Shown here: positions 15,829-23,751 of the stretch, piece after piece
How positions within the stretch are numbered: position 1 is the stretch's first letter
Layout: each line of letters opens with the position of its first letter
Source: a virus
Virus record (IMG/VR): IMGVR_UViG_3300047480_000598
Coordinates: 1 to 64,000 of that record
Strand: one strand, 5' to 3'
DNA length: 64,000 nucleotides
The notes under the pieces: model-generated
Seen by the model: the letters and a program-made list of their open reading frames with translations, nothing else
Told to the model about the DNA's origin: nothing
Database searches by the model: none
Translations under genes and position numbers: made by a program

Positions 15829-17249
15829 AAGTCGTCATCTGGCGGTAAGTTATTAAGAAGTTGCCTTAATTTTGAACTTTCAACATTGGCATTGATCTTT
15901 CCAACACTCATCGATGGCATTATTTCTCCAGTTGATTGATCTACAGTTGATCTATTTTTAATCTGCGTTAATAATGAAGATCCGGCCGATTGCGGAGGAC
16001 TATATCCACTATCATCCTCATCTAAATCTACAATTCTTAAAGTGTCGATGTTAAACTCTAAGTCAATTTTTTGCCCAACACCGCTAGAACTTCTTGTTTT
16101 CATAAGTTGTAATTGATATCTTCCTTTTTCTCTCATTGCTCTACTTGTAAAAATACCAAATACATTATCAGCAGTTTGAATTTTAGATAATCCGCCTGAG
16201 ATATGACTATGATCAAATTCTACTTCTTCTACTGCACCTCTGTTTAACTGACTAGCTGTTACAAAAATACAGTTCTTCTCAACGGCAAGATTTCTTAATT
16301 CTTCAGATACATATTTGTCTTTAATGAACAAATCTGCAGGACTAATTTTCTTACTGATAGGCATTAACAAATCTAAGTAATCTACTAACAATACATCTAT
16401 TTTTTGACCGATTCTAATTTCATACTCTTTAAGATATGATCGAAGGTCGTTTGCAGTTTTTCCGCTAGGCATATACTTAACTTGCATACTTCCTGCTTTC
16501 TTTCCGATCATTTTAACCTTCATTTCAACGTCATCCATATTTTTAAATATTTCTCGACTAGAAATGCCTGTAATCATACTATCGATACGCATAGATACTA
16601 GTTCTTCACTAAGTTCTAATGTTAAGTATAATACATTTAGTCCTGCAAGTGCCCAGTTGACTCCAAGATTTGCTAAGAACAAAGATTTTCCAGCGCCAGA
16701 GCCGCCTGCAAAAATATTCAGTTCTCCACGATTCATACCTCCAAACAATCTATCATCCATAGATTTCCATCCGGTTGATATTTGTCCGTTTTTATCTTTG
16801 ATCTTCATTAATCGTGCTCTTGGATTTTCAAAATAATTAGTTCCAAGATCCTTAGTAAGGCCGACTTGAACAGCCTTTTTAATCATATCTTCAACCGGTC
16901 CATATTCTCCTTTTTCGAGCATGTCTGAAGACTCTAAGATAGCTCTTTCAAGACCTTTATGTCGAATAAATGTCTCAAATTCGTTCAACAACCAATCGTA
17001 ATGCTTGTCTTGAAGATCGTGAGTCACTTTGAAATCAACTTTTGTAGCAGCGACAATAATTTGTTCAGTGGGCATAACATTATGTTCTTTAACATATTCG
17101 TTGATGAACTCAGCCGACTCTTGAAGTCTACGATCAAACAATGTATGATCAAATATCGACTGACATCTTGCAAATGATGCTGCATCCGAAAGCATCATTT
17201 CTAAATATAATTTTTGAATGTCATAGCCATAGTCGATATTTTGTTTCAT
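15825..17249 (-). CDS. 41: Replicative DNA helicase, T4 gp41 type (474 aa)
   Basis: A RecA-fold hexameric helicase of the DnaB/gp41 family, which would unwind the fork and partner the primase. Walker A is GGSGAGKSLFL (about residue 190), the Walker B region ends in VLLVDYLDLL, and an arginine-rich strand with SQLNRGAVEE and SGGLSKIQTADN follows. Length is close to T4 gp41. I place the start at ATG 17249 (MKQNIDYGYD), preceded by AGGAG 13 bases upstream. A GTG at 17285 would add 12 residues and overlap the carbamoyltransferase. Being last in the operon, it follows primase, a small ORF and carbamoyltransferase. Confidence 0.9.
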   Translation of the reverse strand: MKQNIDYGYDIQKLYLEMMLSDAASFARCQSIFDHTLFDRRLQESAEFINEYVKEHNVMPTEQIIVAATKVDFKVTHDLQDKHYDWLLNEFETFIRHKGLERAILESSDMLEKGEYGPVEDMIKKAVQVGLTKDLGTNYFENPRARLMKIKDKNGQISTGWKSMDDRLFGGMNRGELNIFAGGSGAGKSLFLANLGVNWALAGLNVLYLTLELSEELVSMRIDSMITGISSREIFKNMDDVEMKVKMIGKKAGSMQVKYMPSGKTANDLRSYLKEYEIRIGQKIDVLLVDYLDLLMPISKKISPADLFIKDKYVSEELRNLAVEKNCIFVTASQLNRGAVEEVEFDHSHISGGLSKIQTADNVFGIFTSRAMREKGRYQLQLMKTRSSSGVGQKIDLEFNIDTLRIVDLDEDDSGYSPPQSAGSSLLTQIKNRSTVDQSTGEIMPSMSVGKINANVESSKLRQLLNNLPPDDDF

Positions 17250-17265
17250 ATATAAATTGTAACTC

Positions 17266-18720
17266 CTAATTAAAAACTTTAACACCGTAATGGTGTTCGA
17301 ATGCTATTGCATCTTGATATGTATTAACCATCGGTTGTCCTTTAATATTTAAACTAGTGTTAAGTAATAAAGGACATCCAGTTTTCTCATACCATATTTC
17401 TAACAATCTTCGAATATGTCGATCGTCATTAGTTCCTACCGTTTGTACTCTGCTAGTACCGTCTTTGTGAATAATTGCAGGATATAAATTAGGATGTTTA
17501 CATCGAACAGTATATTGCATATATCTATGATCGTTACTTATTAGTTCGAAAATTTCGTCAGCATATTCTTCAAGTATCATAGGAGCAAACGGTCTAAATT
17601 CTTGCCGTTGTTTTATATTATTAACTCGATCTTTAATATCAATACCTCTAGGATCAGCTAATAAACTTCTATTACCGAACGCTCTAGGACCAAATTCAGC
17701 TTTGCCTCTTGCTACCCCACAAATTTGATTTTGTAACAAATATTCAACAATTTCTTCTTCAGTACTAGAATAGCCCATATCGTATCCTAAAAATGGACCT
17801 GGCCAATGCACATGTTTCCCTAAGTGAGCTAATACCGAACCCATGCTAGATCCTGCATCACCAGGATTTGGCATGATCCATACATTGTCAAATAATTTAT
17901 GTGCTATATCATTTGCTGCACAATTTAATGCACAACCGCCCATTAATACTAAATTTTTACTTTTACTTAATTTACGAGCACGTTGTAGTACTGAGTAAAA
18001 TAATGCTTCATAAGTGCTCTGGGTTCCTTTTGCAACGTCGAAATATCTACTAACTGGCGTATCAAGTCTCCAATCTAAACATCCTCGATGTAGATTCTTT
18101 TTAAAAGTTATTTTTTCAATATTATCAACAAAATCATCGAGGATAGTGAAATTGTAATTTCTATTACCATATGCAGCCATTCCCATTAGAATATACTCAT
18201 CTTCTAACGGTTTAAGTCCTAATCTCTGTGTCATAGCAGAGTACCAAAGTCCAATACTATGCGGGAACGATTGGCTCCACTTCTTCTTTAATTTACTATT
18301 TTGAGCGTCCCAGATAGTCGTAGTTTCAAATTCTCCGATTGCATCTAATACAACAATACATGCATTATCAAATTTGCTAGTATAGTATCCCCCAGCTGCA
18401 TGGCTAAGATGATGTGATGTAAACTTAACAGGGGCAGTAATTCCGTATGATTTAAGATAATTAACAATGTTATTATCTTTCCATTTCCATCCCTGACCCG
18501 CAAATAATTGTCGTATTGTTTTAAGATAGGGATTTTCATACCAAATAATTTCTTGAGGGTCTCCAAAAGTTAATGCATATTGGATAAGATCAGGATGCAA
18601 ATTACGATCATTTTTAACTCGACTAAATCTTTCGCTATGACTTGCAAATATTATTTTTTCGTCATAGAACACAGTAATCGCTGCATCATGACTATTTGCC
18701 GATATACCCCAAGTAATCAT
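17266..18720 (-). CDS. Carbamoyltransferase, NodU/TobZ/CmcH family (484 aa)
   Basis: Transfers a carbamoyl group from carbamoyl phosphate, via carbamoyl-AMP, to a hydroxyl of an acceptor. The N-terminal part (residues 1-300) has GISANSHDAAI, the His-rich HHLSHAAGGYY (about 103-113) that binds metal and adenylate in TobZ, and GMAAYG. The C-terminal Sua5/YrdC-like part has KAEFGPRAFGNRSLLADPR and LLLNTSLNIKGQP. Its ATG overlaps the stop of the 37-aa gene, so it is coupled to primase expression. Its place between primase and helicase hints at a role in DNA or nucleotide modification, but sugar or small-molecule acceptors are the usual substrates. The acceptor is not deducible. Confidence 0.88.
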   Translation of the reverse strand: MITWGISANSHDAAITVFYDEKIIFASHSERFSRVKNDRNLHPDLIQYALTFGDPQEIIWYENPYLKTIRQLFAGQGWKWKDNNIVNYLKSYGITAPVKFTSHHLSHAAGGYYTSKFDNACIVVLDAIGEFETTTIWDAQNSKLKKKWSQSFPHSIGLWYSAMTQRLGLKPLEDEYILMGMAAYGNRNYNFTILDDFVDNIEKITFKKNLHRGCLDWRLDTPVSRYFDVAKGTQSTYEALFYSVLQRARKLSKSKNLVLMGGCALNCAANDIAHKLFDNVWIMPNPGDAGSSMGSVLAHLGKHVHWPGPFLGYDMGYSSTEEEIVEYLLQNQICGVARGKAEFGPRAFGNRSLLADPRGIDIKDRVNNIKQRQEFRPFAPMILEEYADEIFELISNDHRYMQYTVRCKHPNLYPAIIHKDGTSRVQTVGTNDDRHIRRLLEIWYEKTGCPLLLNTSLNIKGQPMVNTYQDAIAFEHHYGVKVFN

Positions 18721-18830
18721 TTGTATATGAACGGGTCTCTTTTACGAAGTTCTTCTAATCTTTTCTTAAATGCTCTATGTTCTTTCCAATATCTCCAAGG
18801 ATATGTAATAAATCTTATAATTGCGTTCAT
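18717..18830 (-). CDS. Small basic protein bridging primase and carbamoyltransferase (37 aa)
   Basis: An open frame missing from size-filtered ORF lists. It starts with an ATG overlapping the primase stop (ATGA at 18830-18827) and ends with a TGA overlapping the carbamoyltransferase ATG (ATGA at 18720-18717). It encodes MNAIIRFITYPWRYWKEHRA and then a Lys/Arg/Glu-rich helix ending DPFIYK. The hydrophobic aromatic N-terminus followed by a charged helix suggests an amphipathic peptide, perhaps membrane- or protein-associating. Double coupling to both neighbours is good evidence that it is translated. Function unknown. Confidence 0.7.
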   Translation of the reverse strand: MNAIIRFITYPWRYWKEHRAFKKRLEELRKRDPFIYK

Positions 18831-19801
18831 TTGTTTTTCTCCTTAAACCATGTTTTCATTCTGAGTCTAATTTTTAACTCGTAGGATTCTTTTGCTTTTA
18901 AAATAAGATATAATGTTGCTACTCTACCTAGTTTAACTACAGCATCATTAACATCTTTAACACCGTCTGGCCAATCTGGCATACTAACTGACCAGCCTAA
19001 GTCAATTGCTTGTTCGACGGATTTTGGACCTTCATGATCCTTATCCGGAACTAGTATAATCTCTCGTTGAAGTTGCTTAAGAAGCCAATCTTGACTCTTT
19101 TTAATATCGGCTCCCATAATAGCACACCCGTCAATACTTATTGCATCTATAGGTCCTTCGCAAACAATTACGAACTGTCTGTCGTATGTTTGTCTATCAA
19201 GATTAAAAACATATCCAGGTTGTTGTTCGCTTAAATATCTCGGATTACTGTTACTATTAATAACTCTTGCCGTATATCCAACTATTCTATTTTGAAAATA
19301 AAACGGAATAATTAATCGATTATCAAATCCCTTTCTAGGCGACCAGTAAAAGGGATAGTCTTCTAAAAATAAATTTCTTTTACATAGATACTCTAAAACC
19401 GGTTTTAAGTTATTAGGGAATGTAGAAATATCTGAAATTAACTGTGCATCCATCGGTAATGCACGATTATCAAATGTTGGTACAATACTTCTAATTTTTA
19501 GATTCGATTCTTCGTTTAATCGTAATGCTTCGAATCGTAATTGAGCAATAGTATCGTCGTCAATATTTAACAAATGCATTAATCTAAGCATTTTATTGCC
19601 TAATTGTCTACCAGGTTGCCAACTTGCTTTAAATTGACAATTGAAGCAATGATAACTTATTGCATTACCGTCATTAAAAATCATCCCGCCTCGTTGGCGT
19701 TTATCTCCGCAACAAGGAGCATTAAAACTAATCCATCCGGAAGGAGTATGTTTTCTGTTTAGAGGGAGATATAGTCTGATAGTATCTGTAATAAGGCTCA
19801 T
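18827..19801 (-). CDS. 61: DNA primase, T4 gp61 type (324 aa)
   Basis: Makes RNA primers at the fork with gp41. The N-terminal zinc-binding region (residues about 27-60) has NAPCCGDKRQRGG and YHCFNCQFK. The TOPRIM core has VIVCEGPIDAISIDG (catalytic Glu, near residue 218) and ILVPDKDHEG (Asp-x-Asp type acidic pair). The length agrees with T4 gp61. It starts at ATG 19801 after a TAAGG Shine-Dalgarno and ends in an ATGA overlap with the 37-aa gene. It heads the segment 61 - small ORF - carbamoyltransferase - 41. Confidence 0.88.
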   Translation of the reverse strand: MSLITDTIRLYLPLNRKHTPSGWISFNAPCCGDKRQRGGMIFNDGNAISYHCFNCQFKASWQPGRQLGNKMLRLMHLLNIDDDTIAQLRFEALRLNEESNLKIRSIVPTFDNRALPMDAQLISDISTFPNNLKPVLEYLCKRNLFLEDYPFYWSPRKGFDNRLIIPFYFQNRIVGYTARVINSNSNPRYLSEQQPGYVFNLDRQTYDRQFVIVCEGPIDAISIDGCAIMGADIKKSQDWLLKQLQREIILVPDKDHEGPKSVEQAIDLGWSVSMPDWPDGVKDVNDAVVKLGRVATLYLILKAKESYELKIRLRMKTWFKEKNK

Positions 19802-19812
19802 ACCTTATTATA

Positions 19813-20907
19813 TTAAGATACTATCACTTTTTCAACTAATCCGGCAACATTGTTACCGCTTACAAGATGCACGCCAGTTCCAGATTGTGCAGTTCCGGTC
19901 CAAGTAATGCTAGTAATACTACTCACGGCATAGCTAGACGTATATCCTGCTGTAGTAGCGTCTACATGTGTAACTGTTATTAATAAGTCATGTATACCGC
20001 TTGTTCCGCCTAATTGATCTCCGGGGACTAAAATTTGAGACCCCATAGCATATCCTGTGCCACCACTTTTAACAGTAACATTGTATTCGTTATTAGATCT
20101 AGTTACAGTAAAACTTGAACCGACTCCGTTAATAGTAGGACATTCAAATGACAATCTAAAGTAATTGTTTCGATTAATTGCTAAGTTCGATCCATAAGGC
20201 ACAACCCCTGTGAACGGACCGTCTTCGATAGTTCTAGTCCAAGACCCAAACGGCTTTCCGCCTTTTTTCCATGCTTCAGAATTTATCGTACTATTTTCAG
20301 TTGCATCGATCCAAATTGAACCAATGAATCCTGCTACATGTATTTCAAAGTCTAGTGTCGTAGTTGCTATTGCTTCGTAAAATTTTGTAGGAATTGCACT
20401 ACTGTGGTATGTGGGTTGACCTTTTAAATCAATCTCAGCAGTAAATGTGTCAAATGTCTTTGCATCTCTAAAGGTAGGTAATGCACTTCCTATTAATTCA
20501 ATAGTACCTACAGCACCAAATTTGCTGTCAGTATAGAGAATAACATCCTCGCCGTCTTTAGTTGCTGTTACGCTAAATTTAAGATATTGTTCTGATAAAT
20601 CTACTAAATCTTCTTGAGGAATAGTAGCTTTTCCAATTCCTTTATATGCTGTAGTATTAATAGTATATGGACTATTTGGAAGAGCATTGCCTGTTGCATC
20701 CATTAGATTTAGTTCTAATGATGTTAATGTTGACAGGTCGATTCTTTTTTGATCGCTATTTTTGACATCGAATTCTAATGTATTATCGATACCATTATAA
20801 ATCTTTACATTCTTTTGATACACGTTGGTATACTCCACAGTAAATCCTGTCAAATTGGCTAGTAGTTCAATTCTGTTTGGATATAAATAAGTTAGTATTT
20901 TTTGCAT
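19813..20907 (-). CDS. Putative virion structural or fibre-associated protein (364 aa)
   Basis: It begins MQKILTYLYPNRIELLANL. The first 130 residues look like a beta-sandwich of the BppU/baseplate-upper type (VKIYNGIDNTLEFDVKN, LELNLMDATGNALP). The rest is Ser/Thr/Gly-rich beta, with VTVKSGGTGYAMGSQILVPG, a Gly-rich turn motif typical of structural and adhesion proteins. No catalytic motif. It sits in the replication block but has its own CATAAATA late promoter 20 bases upstream, consistent with a late structural gene. I infer a virion protein; the position in the particle is unknown. Confidence 0.6.
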   Translation of the reverse strand: MQKILTYLYPNRIELLANLTGFTVEYTNVYQKNVKIYNGIDNTLEFDVKNSDQKRIDLSTLTSLELNLMDATGNALPNSPYTINTTAYKGIGKATIPQEDLVDLSEQYLKFSVTATKDGEDVILYTDSKFGAVGTIELIGSALPTFRDAKTFDTFTAEIDLKGQPTYHSSAIPTKFYEAIATTTLDFEIHVAGFIGSIWIDATENSTINSEAWKKGGKPFGSWTRTIEDGPFTGVVPYGSNLAINRNNYFRLSFECPTINGVGSSFTVTRSNNEYNVTVKSGGTGYAMGSQILVPGDQLGGTSGIHDLLITVTHVDATTAGYTSSYAVSSITSITWTGTAQSGTGVHLVSGNNVAGLVEKVIVS

Positions 20908-20926
20908 GGTTATTAAACCCTTTATG

Positions 20927-20934
20927 TATTTATG
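20927..20934 (-). promoter_or_regulatory. Late promoter CATAAATA (minus)
   Basis: A minus-strand octamer whose predicted +1 is near 20921, giving a 14-base leader with an AAGGG ribosome site before ATG 20907. It overlaps the ATG of the plus-strand gene at 20932, so the two divergent genes share these bases. Confidence 0.65.
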
Positions 20935-21306
20935 GCAAGATTAACAGATAATATAGAACACAGTTTACCTTTTATTTCAGTATTAACCTATGGTGGGGAA
21001 GAATATGTCGGGATCATTATTAATCAAGATCAATTCGTTACCTGCTTTTATGATTACAATGCAATAAAATCGACAGAAGAAAAATCGGCTTTCCTAAGCA
21101 TCGGTGAAACATGGTGGTGGGAATCAAATCGACAATTTCCTATTTCTATATTTTGCAGAGATCAAATACAACCCTTTCAATATGCTATTAGAACATTTAA
21201 TAGCAAAGATGTAAAAATTACCCTCGGACCTGTAGTAAATTTGATGAATCTAACTCTTAAAAGGGTTAAAAGAAAATCTGTACAGTTAGTTCGTAGGACT
21301 CGTTAA
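20932..21306 (+). CDS. Conserved phage protein of unknown function (124 aa)
   Basis: A lone plus-strand gene inside the minus-strand replication block. The sequence starts MARLTDNIEHSLPFISVL and has YGGEEYVGIIINQD, then GETWWWESNRQFPI, and a basic tail (KRVKRKSVQLVRRTR). I recall similar proteins from other aquatic T4-like phages but no function. The basic C-terminus may bind nucleic acid. It converges with the DnaE-like gene (4-base overlap of stops). No clear ribosome site or octamer is visible ahead of its ATG. Confidence 0.65.
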   Translation: MARLTDNIEHSLPFISVLTYGGEEYVGIIINQDQFVTCFYDYNAIKSTEEKSAFLSIGETWWWESNRQFPISIFCRDQIQPFQYAIRTFNSKDVKITLGPVVNLMNLTLKRVKRKSVQLVRRTR

Positions 21307-21878
21307 CTATTTTCTATACTTATACTTTCGCAAATTAGATTCATCTGCACAACTATTGCATGTGCGTATGCAATAGCATGTGCTTTCTTAAAATAATACT
21401 CGTTACTCGTCGGATTGGTCCATACTTCGTTCATCACTGTTTTCCAGTCCTGACCAATCAGATGGCGTTTTGCGGGCCGTATAATAGCGAGAACCGCGGC
21501 GAGCTGTTCCATTGAACGTGGCTTCATCTTCCTCAGGATGGTACCATGTCCGTTGACGTGAAATAGTAGATTTGTAAAGTCGTCTTGTTCGAGAAGATCC
21601 CATAGTGGCTCCGTATTCATTAATTCAAGTAAATGTTCTTTACTTCGAACATCTTCATATAGTTTAACGTTTAAAAAGTCAATTTTGAAATAGCCGCGAG
21701 ATTCTCCTTCTTTGTAATCTAAGGTACTAAGATTAGTAGAAGCATCATGCGGTATTGGTTGAAAGTAAACACCGGTATTGTGGGGAATTAATTTTTCATC
21801 AGCTGTTCGTGCTGCGACAATATGTTTAACATATGATAACGCTTTGGTACGATCAGCAAAATCGATATCAATATCCAT
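21303..21878 (-). CDS. Miniature DnaE-like (C-family DNA polymerase core-like) protein (191 aa)
   Basis: Six segments occur in the order of the bacterial Pol III alpha catalytic core. DIDIDFADR at residues 2-10 matches PDxDxDF, which holds two catalytic Asp. HNTGVYFQP at 33-41 matches HAGGVVIAP. YFKIDFLNVK at 63-72 matches KFDFLGLRT, which holds the third Asp. FHVNGHGTILRKMKP at 106-120 matches QLESRGMKDLIKRLQP. LAIIRPAK at 130-137 matches ALFRPGP, and YFKKAHAIAYAHA at 162-174 matches GFNKSHSAAYAL. All three catalytic Asp are kept, but the protein is a small fraction of DnaE length and lacks PHP, beta-binding and OB domains. It lies two genes from the gp62-like clamp-loader gene. Homology is seen; polymerase or other nucleotidyltransferase activity is inference. 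Confidence 0.7.
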   Translation of the reverse strand: MDIDIDFADRTKALSYVKHIVAARTADEKLIPHNTGVYFQPIPHDASTNLSTLDYKEGESRGYFKIDFLNVKLYEDVRSKEHLLELMNTEPLWDLLEQDDFTNLLFHVNGHGTILRKMKPRSMEQLAAVLAIIRPAKRHLIGQDWKTVMNEVWTNPTSNEYYFKKAHAIAYAHAIVVQMNLICESISIENS

Positions 21879-22072
21879 TAGTGTTTTGTATCTGATTCAA
21901 ACAAAATTAACGGAAGAGATTCGCCTAAATATTCTGCATATTCGTTGGCATCTTCGAACGATTCAAACCCTGTAATCTTTAAGTATATAGAATTATCATC
22001 TTGATCAACAGCAATTTTTAAATCTAACGGCACTCCGTCAGAAATAGGTGGGGGTGTGATATAATTGTTCAT
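21878..22072 (-). CDS. Small acidic protein of unknown function (64 aa)
   Basis: It starts at ATG 22072, overlapping the end of the upstream zinc-finger gene, and ends one base into the DnaE-like gene (TAATG-type junction). The sequence is acidic with a beta-alpha pattern (LKIAVDQDDNSIYLKITGF, then SFEDANEYAEYLGESL). The tight coupling on both sides shows it belongs to the replication operon. No family is recognised; it could be an accessory of its downstream neighbour. Confidence 0.65.
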   Translation of the reverse strand: MNNYITPPPISDGVPLDLKIAVDQDDNSIYLKITGFESFEDANEYAEYLGESLPLILFESDTKH

Positions 22073-22752
22073 AAATTAGATTCCTTAATTATCTGTTTCA
22101 CTAAACTTACATCTGCTGGGAGAGTTTTGAACTTCTTAAGCCAATATGGCAAATCAATCATTGTACTTATGCCTGCAAGTTGTTCGTCGTTAAACTTCTT
22201 TAACATTTCTTTGCCATTCGGACAATTTAACACTAACCATGGACTAATTTTTCCATCTTTTATATCATACATTGCTCGATTAAGGCTAACATATAAGAAA
22301 TATTGATTCCATGGACATTGATTAGAATCTGCCCATTCAAACATATGATTGAGACTTCTTTGTACAGCAGTTTCGACTGTTTCGGTTTTAATTAGGTGCA
22401 AAATGTATTTTTCGTACAATTCATCTCTACACCAGTGATCTAATTTAACACCACTAGTTACAACATATTCAATAAATTTTGTCGGATACATTGGGTTAAC
22501 ATTACTAACAAAACTTCCAAATTTAACAAAAGCATTGTAATAAGGGCTTTTGCAAAAATCTTCATATGTTTTATCTTCTGTTTTATGCTGAGTCTTTTTA
22601 TAAAATTCCAAATAAGTCGTAAATCCAATAACAACATGTTTTTCGGTTCTAGCTAGAGCTCTTCTTTTTTGCTCGCATACATGAACCGAAAGAGTTTTTT
22701 CTTTTGTGAATTTATGATCACAATATTTGCAAGTAAATGGTTTAGTTGACAT
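22069..22752 (-). CDS. Zinc-finger protein in the replication operon (227 aa)
   Basis: ATG 22752 gives MSTKPFTCKYCDHKFTKEK; a GTG at 22764 overlapping the previous stop (GTGA) would add four residues. Residues 7-28 form a C2H2/C2HC-like finger (CKYC, then HVC). The remaining 200 residues are helical and aromatic (YEDFCKSPYYNAFVKFG; DHWCRDELYEKYILHL). As I recall, similar proteins occur next to clamp-loader genes in related phages. It may bind DNA or act as a transcription or replication accessory. No enzymatic motif is visible. Confidence 0.65.
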   Translation of the reverse strand: MSTKPFTCKYCDHKFTKEKTLSVHVCEQKRRALARTEKHVVIGFTTYLEFYKKTQHKTEDKTYEDFCKSPYYNAFVKFGSFVSNVNPMYPTKFIEYVVTSGVKLDHWCRDELYEKYILHLIKTETVETAVQRSLNHMFEWADSNQCPWNQYFLYVSLNRAMYDIKDGKISPWLVLNCPNGKEMLKKFNDEQLAGISTMIDLPYWLKKFKTLPADVSLVKQIIKESNL

Positions 22753-22760
22753 TAAAGATA

Positions 22761-23237
22761 TCACTTTAGTGCTTTGTCAATTGCCGAGTCATCCATCCCT
22801 AACTCTTTAGCTATTTGATACAGTTCTTTATTTGTATATTTAGAACATAAAAGATCTATTTCTTGACTGTTTTTATCCGGATATAGTTCTTCGATAAATC
22901 TAATCTTTTTATTTTCTGATTTTCTCTTCTTATGTCCGATCCATTTATGAAAGAATCTCTTTTTACTATCGTGACTACACATGCACAATAGTAACCATAA
23001 TAGTTTGGGATGTTTTTGCAAGTCAAACCAATGCTTATTAAAGTATTCGTTTACAGTTAACACAAAATGTTCTTGTATATGTCTTGGTTGCCCTTCTGCA
23101 TTGCTAATAAATCTATTGAGAATATACAATTCACTTTTGAGCAATTTTTGATTGGCTTCATCCATTGCATCCCATAGTTCTCGTAGATTTTCGTCAACAG
23201 CTTGAATTTTTTCAGTTAATTCTACTTTATCTTCCAT
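22761..23237 (-). CDS. 62: Clamp-loader small subunit, T4 gp62-like (158 aa)
   Basis: T4 gp62 works with gp44 to load the gp45 sliding clamp. The match is by pattern rather than strong identity: LYILNRFIS (compare the family's xxVNRxLS), a helical middle ending in an aromatic/basic WHKW-like segment (KKRFFHKWIGHKKRK, compare KRFxKWxK), then EELYPDKNSQEIDLLCSKY and KELYQIAKELGMDDS, as in the C-terminal part of phage gp62 proteins. The size is slightly below T4 gp62. Its position downstream of uvsW in the replication operon fits. A remaining possibility is an unrelated helical accessory protein. Confidence 0.6.
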   Translation of the reverse strand: MEDKVELTEKIQAVDENLRELWDAMDEANQKLLKSELYILNRFISNAEGQPRHIQEHFVLTVNEYFNKHWFDLQKHPKLLWLLLCMCSHDSKKRFFHKWIGHKKRKSENKKIRFIEELYPDKNSQEIDLLCSKYTNKELYQIAKELGMDDSAIDKALK

Positions 23238-23241
23238 TGTA

Positions 23242-23748
23242 TTAAAAAAGCCTATCTAGATATATAATTTCGTTTTGACGACTAATTTCCTTAACAAAAT
23301 ATGCACATAGCGGATTTGTAGTATGTTTGCTAGGTACTGCTAACAATTGCCCGCTTTTCATCTTTGGAAAGTACCACTTAACGTCATTATAAAAGTTTAC
23401 TATCTCGATACGTCGAAACTCAAGTCTAAAGGAGCTCAAGGGATTATACATCAATGCTTCAAATCCCCTATCATTTAAACTAGTTAAAGGTAATATTTCA
23501 ATGTCGTTTCCGGTTGCACTATCGCCGACTGCAATACACCAATCAATAGGCATTGTAATCTCGTCGTCTCCGATCTTTAGAACCATAGCCGGACTGTTAA
23601 ATGATTCAAGAAATATTAACGGAACAAAAAAGAAATCTGGATCTTTAGGATCACTATTGTCAAGTACTGCAAATCTAGTACTATCGTCGACTTCGTCGGG
23701 CAAATCGTTTAAAGAAAACGATACATTATCAAGGGTTAATATATTCAT
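23242..23748 (-). CDS. Conserved phage protein of unknown function (168 aa)
   Basis: An acidic, mostly beta protein. Recognisable stretches are FFFVPLIFLESF, PIDWCIAVGDSATGN, VKWYFPKMKSGQLLAVPS and CAYFVKEISRQNE. I recall comparable proteins in aquatic T4-like phages, between uvsW and clamp-loader genes, without assigned function. It starts three bases after the uvsW stop and ends four bases before the gp62-like start, so it belongs to the same message. No catalytic motif or membrane segment is visible. Confidence 0.65.
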   Translation of the reverse strand: MNILTLDNVSFSLNDLPDEVDDSTRFAVLDNSDPKDPDFFFVPLIFLESFNSPAMVLKIGDDEITMPIDWCIAVGDSATGNDIEILPLTSLNDRGFEALMYNPLSSFRLEFRRIEIVNFYNDVKWYFPKMKSGQLLAVPSKHTTNPLCAYFVKEISRQNEIIYLDRLF

Positions 23749-23751
23749 TAA

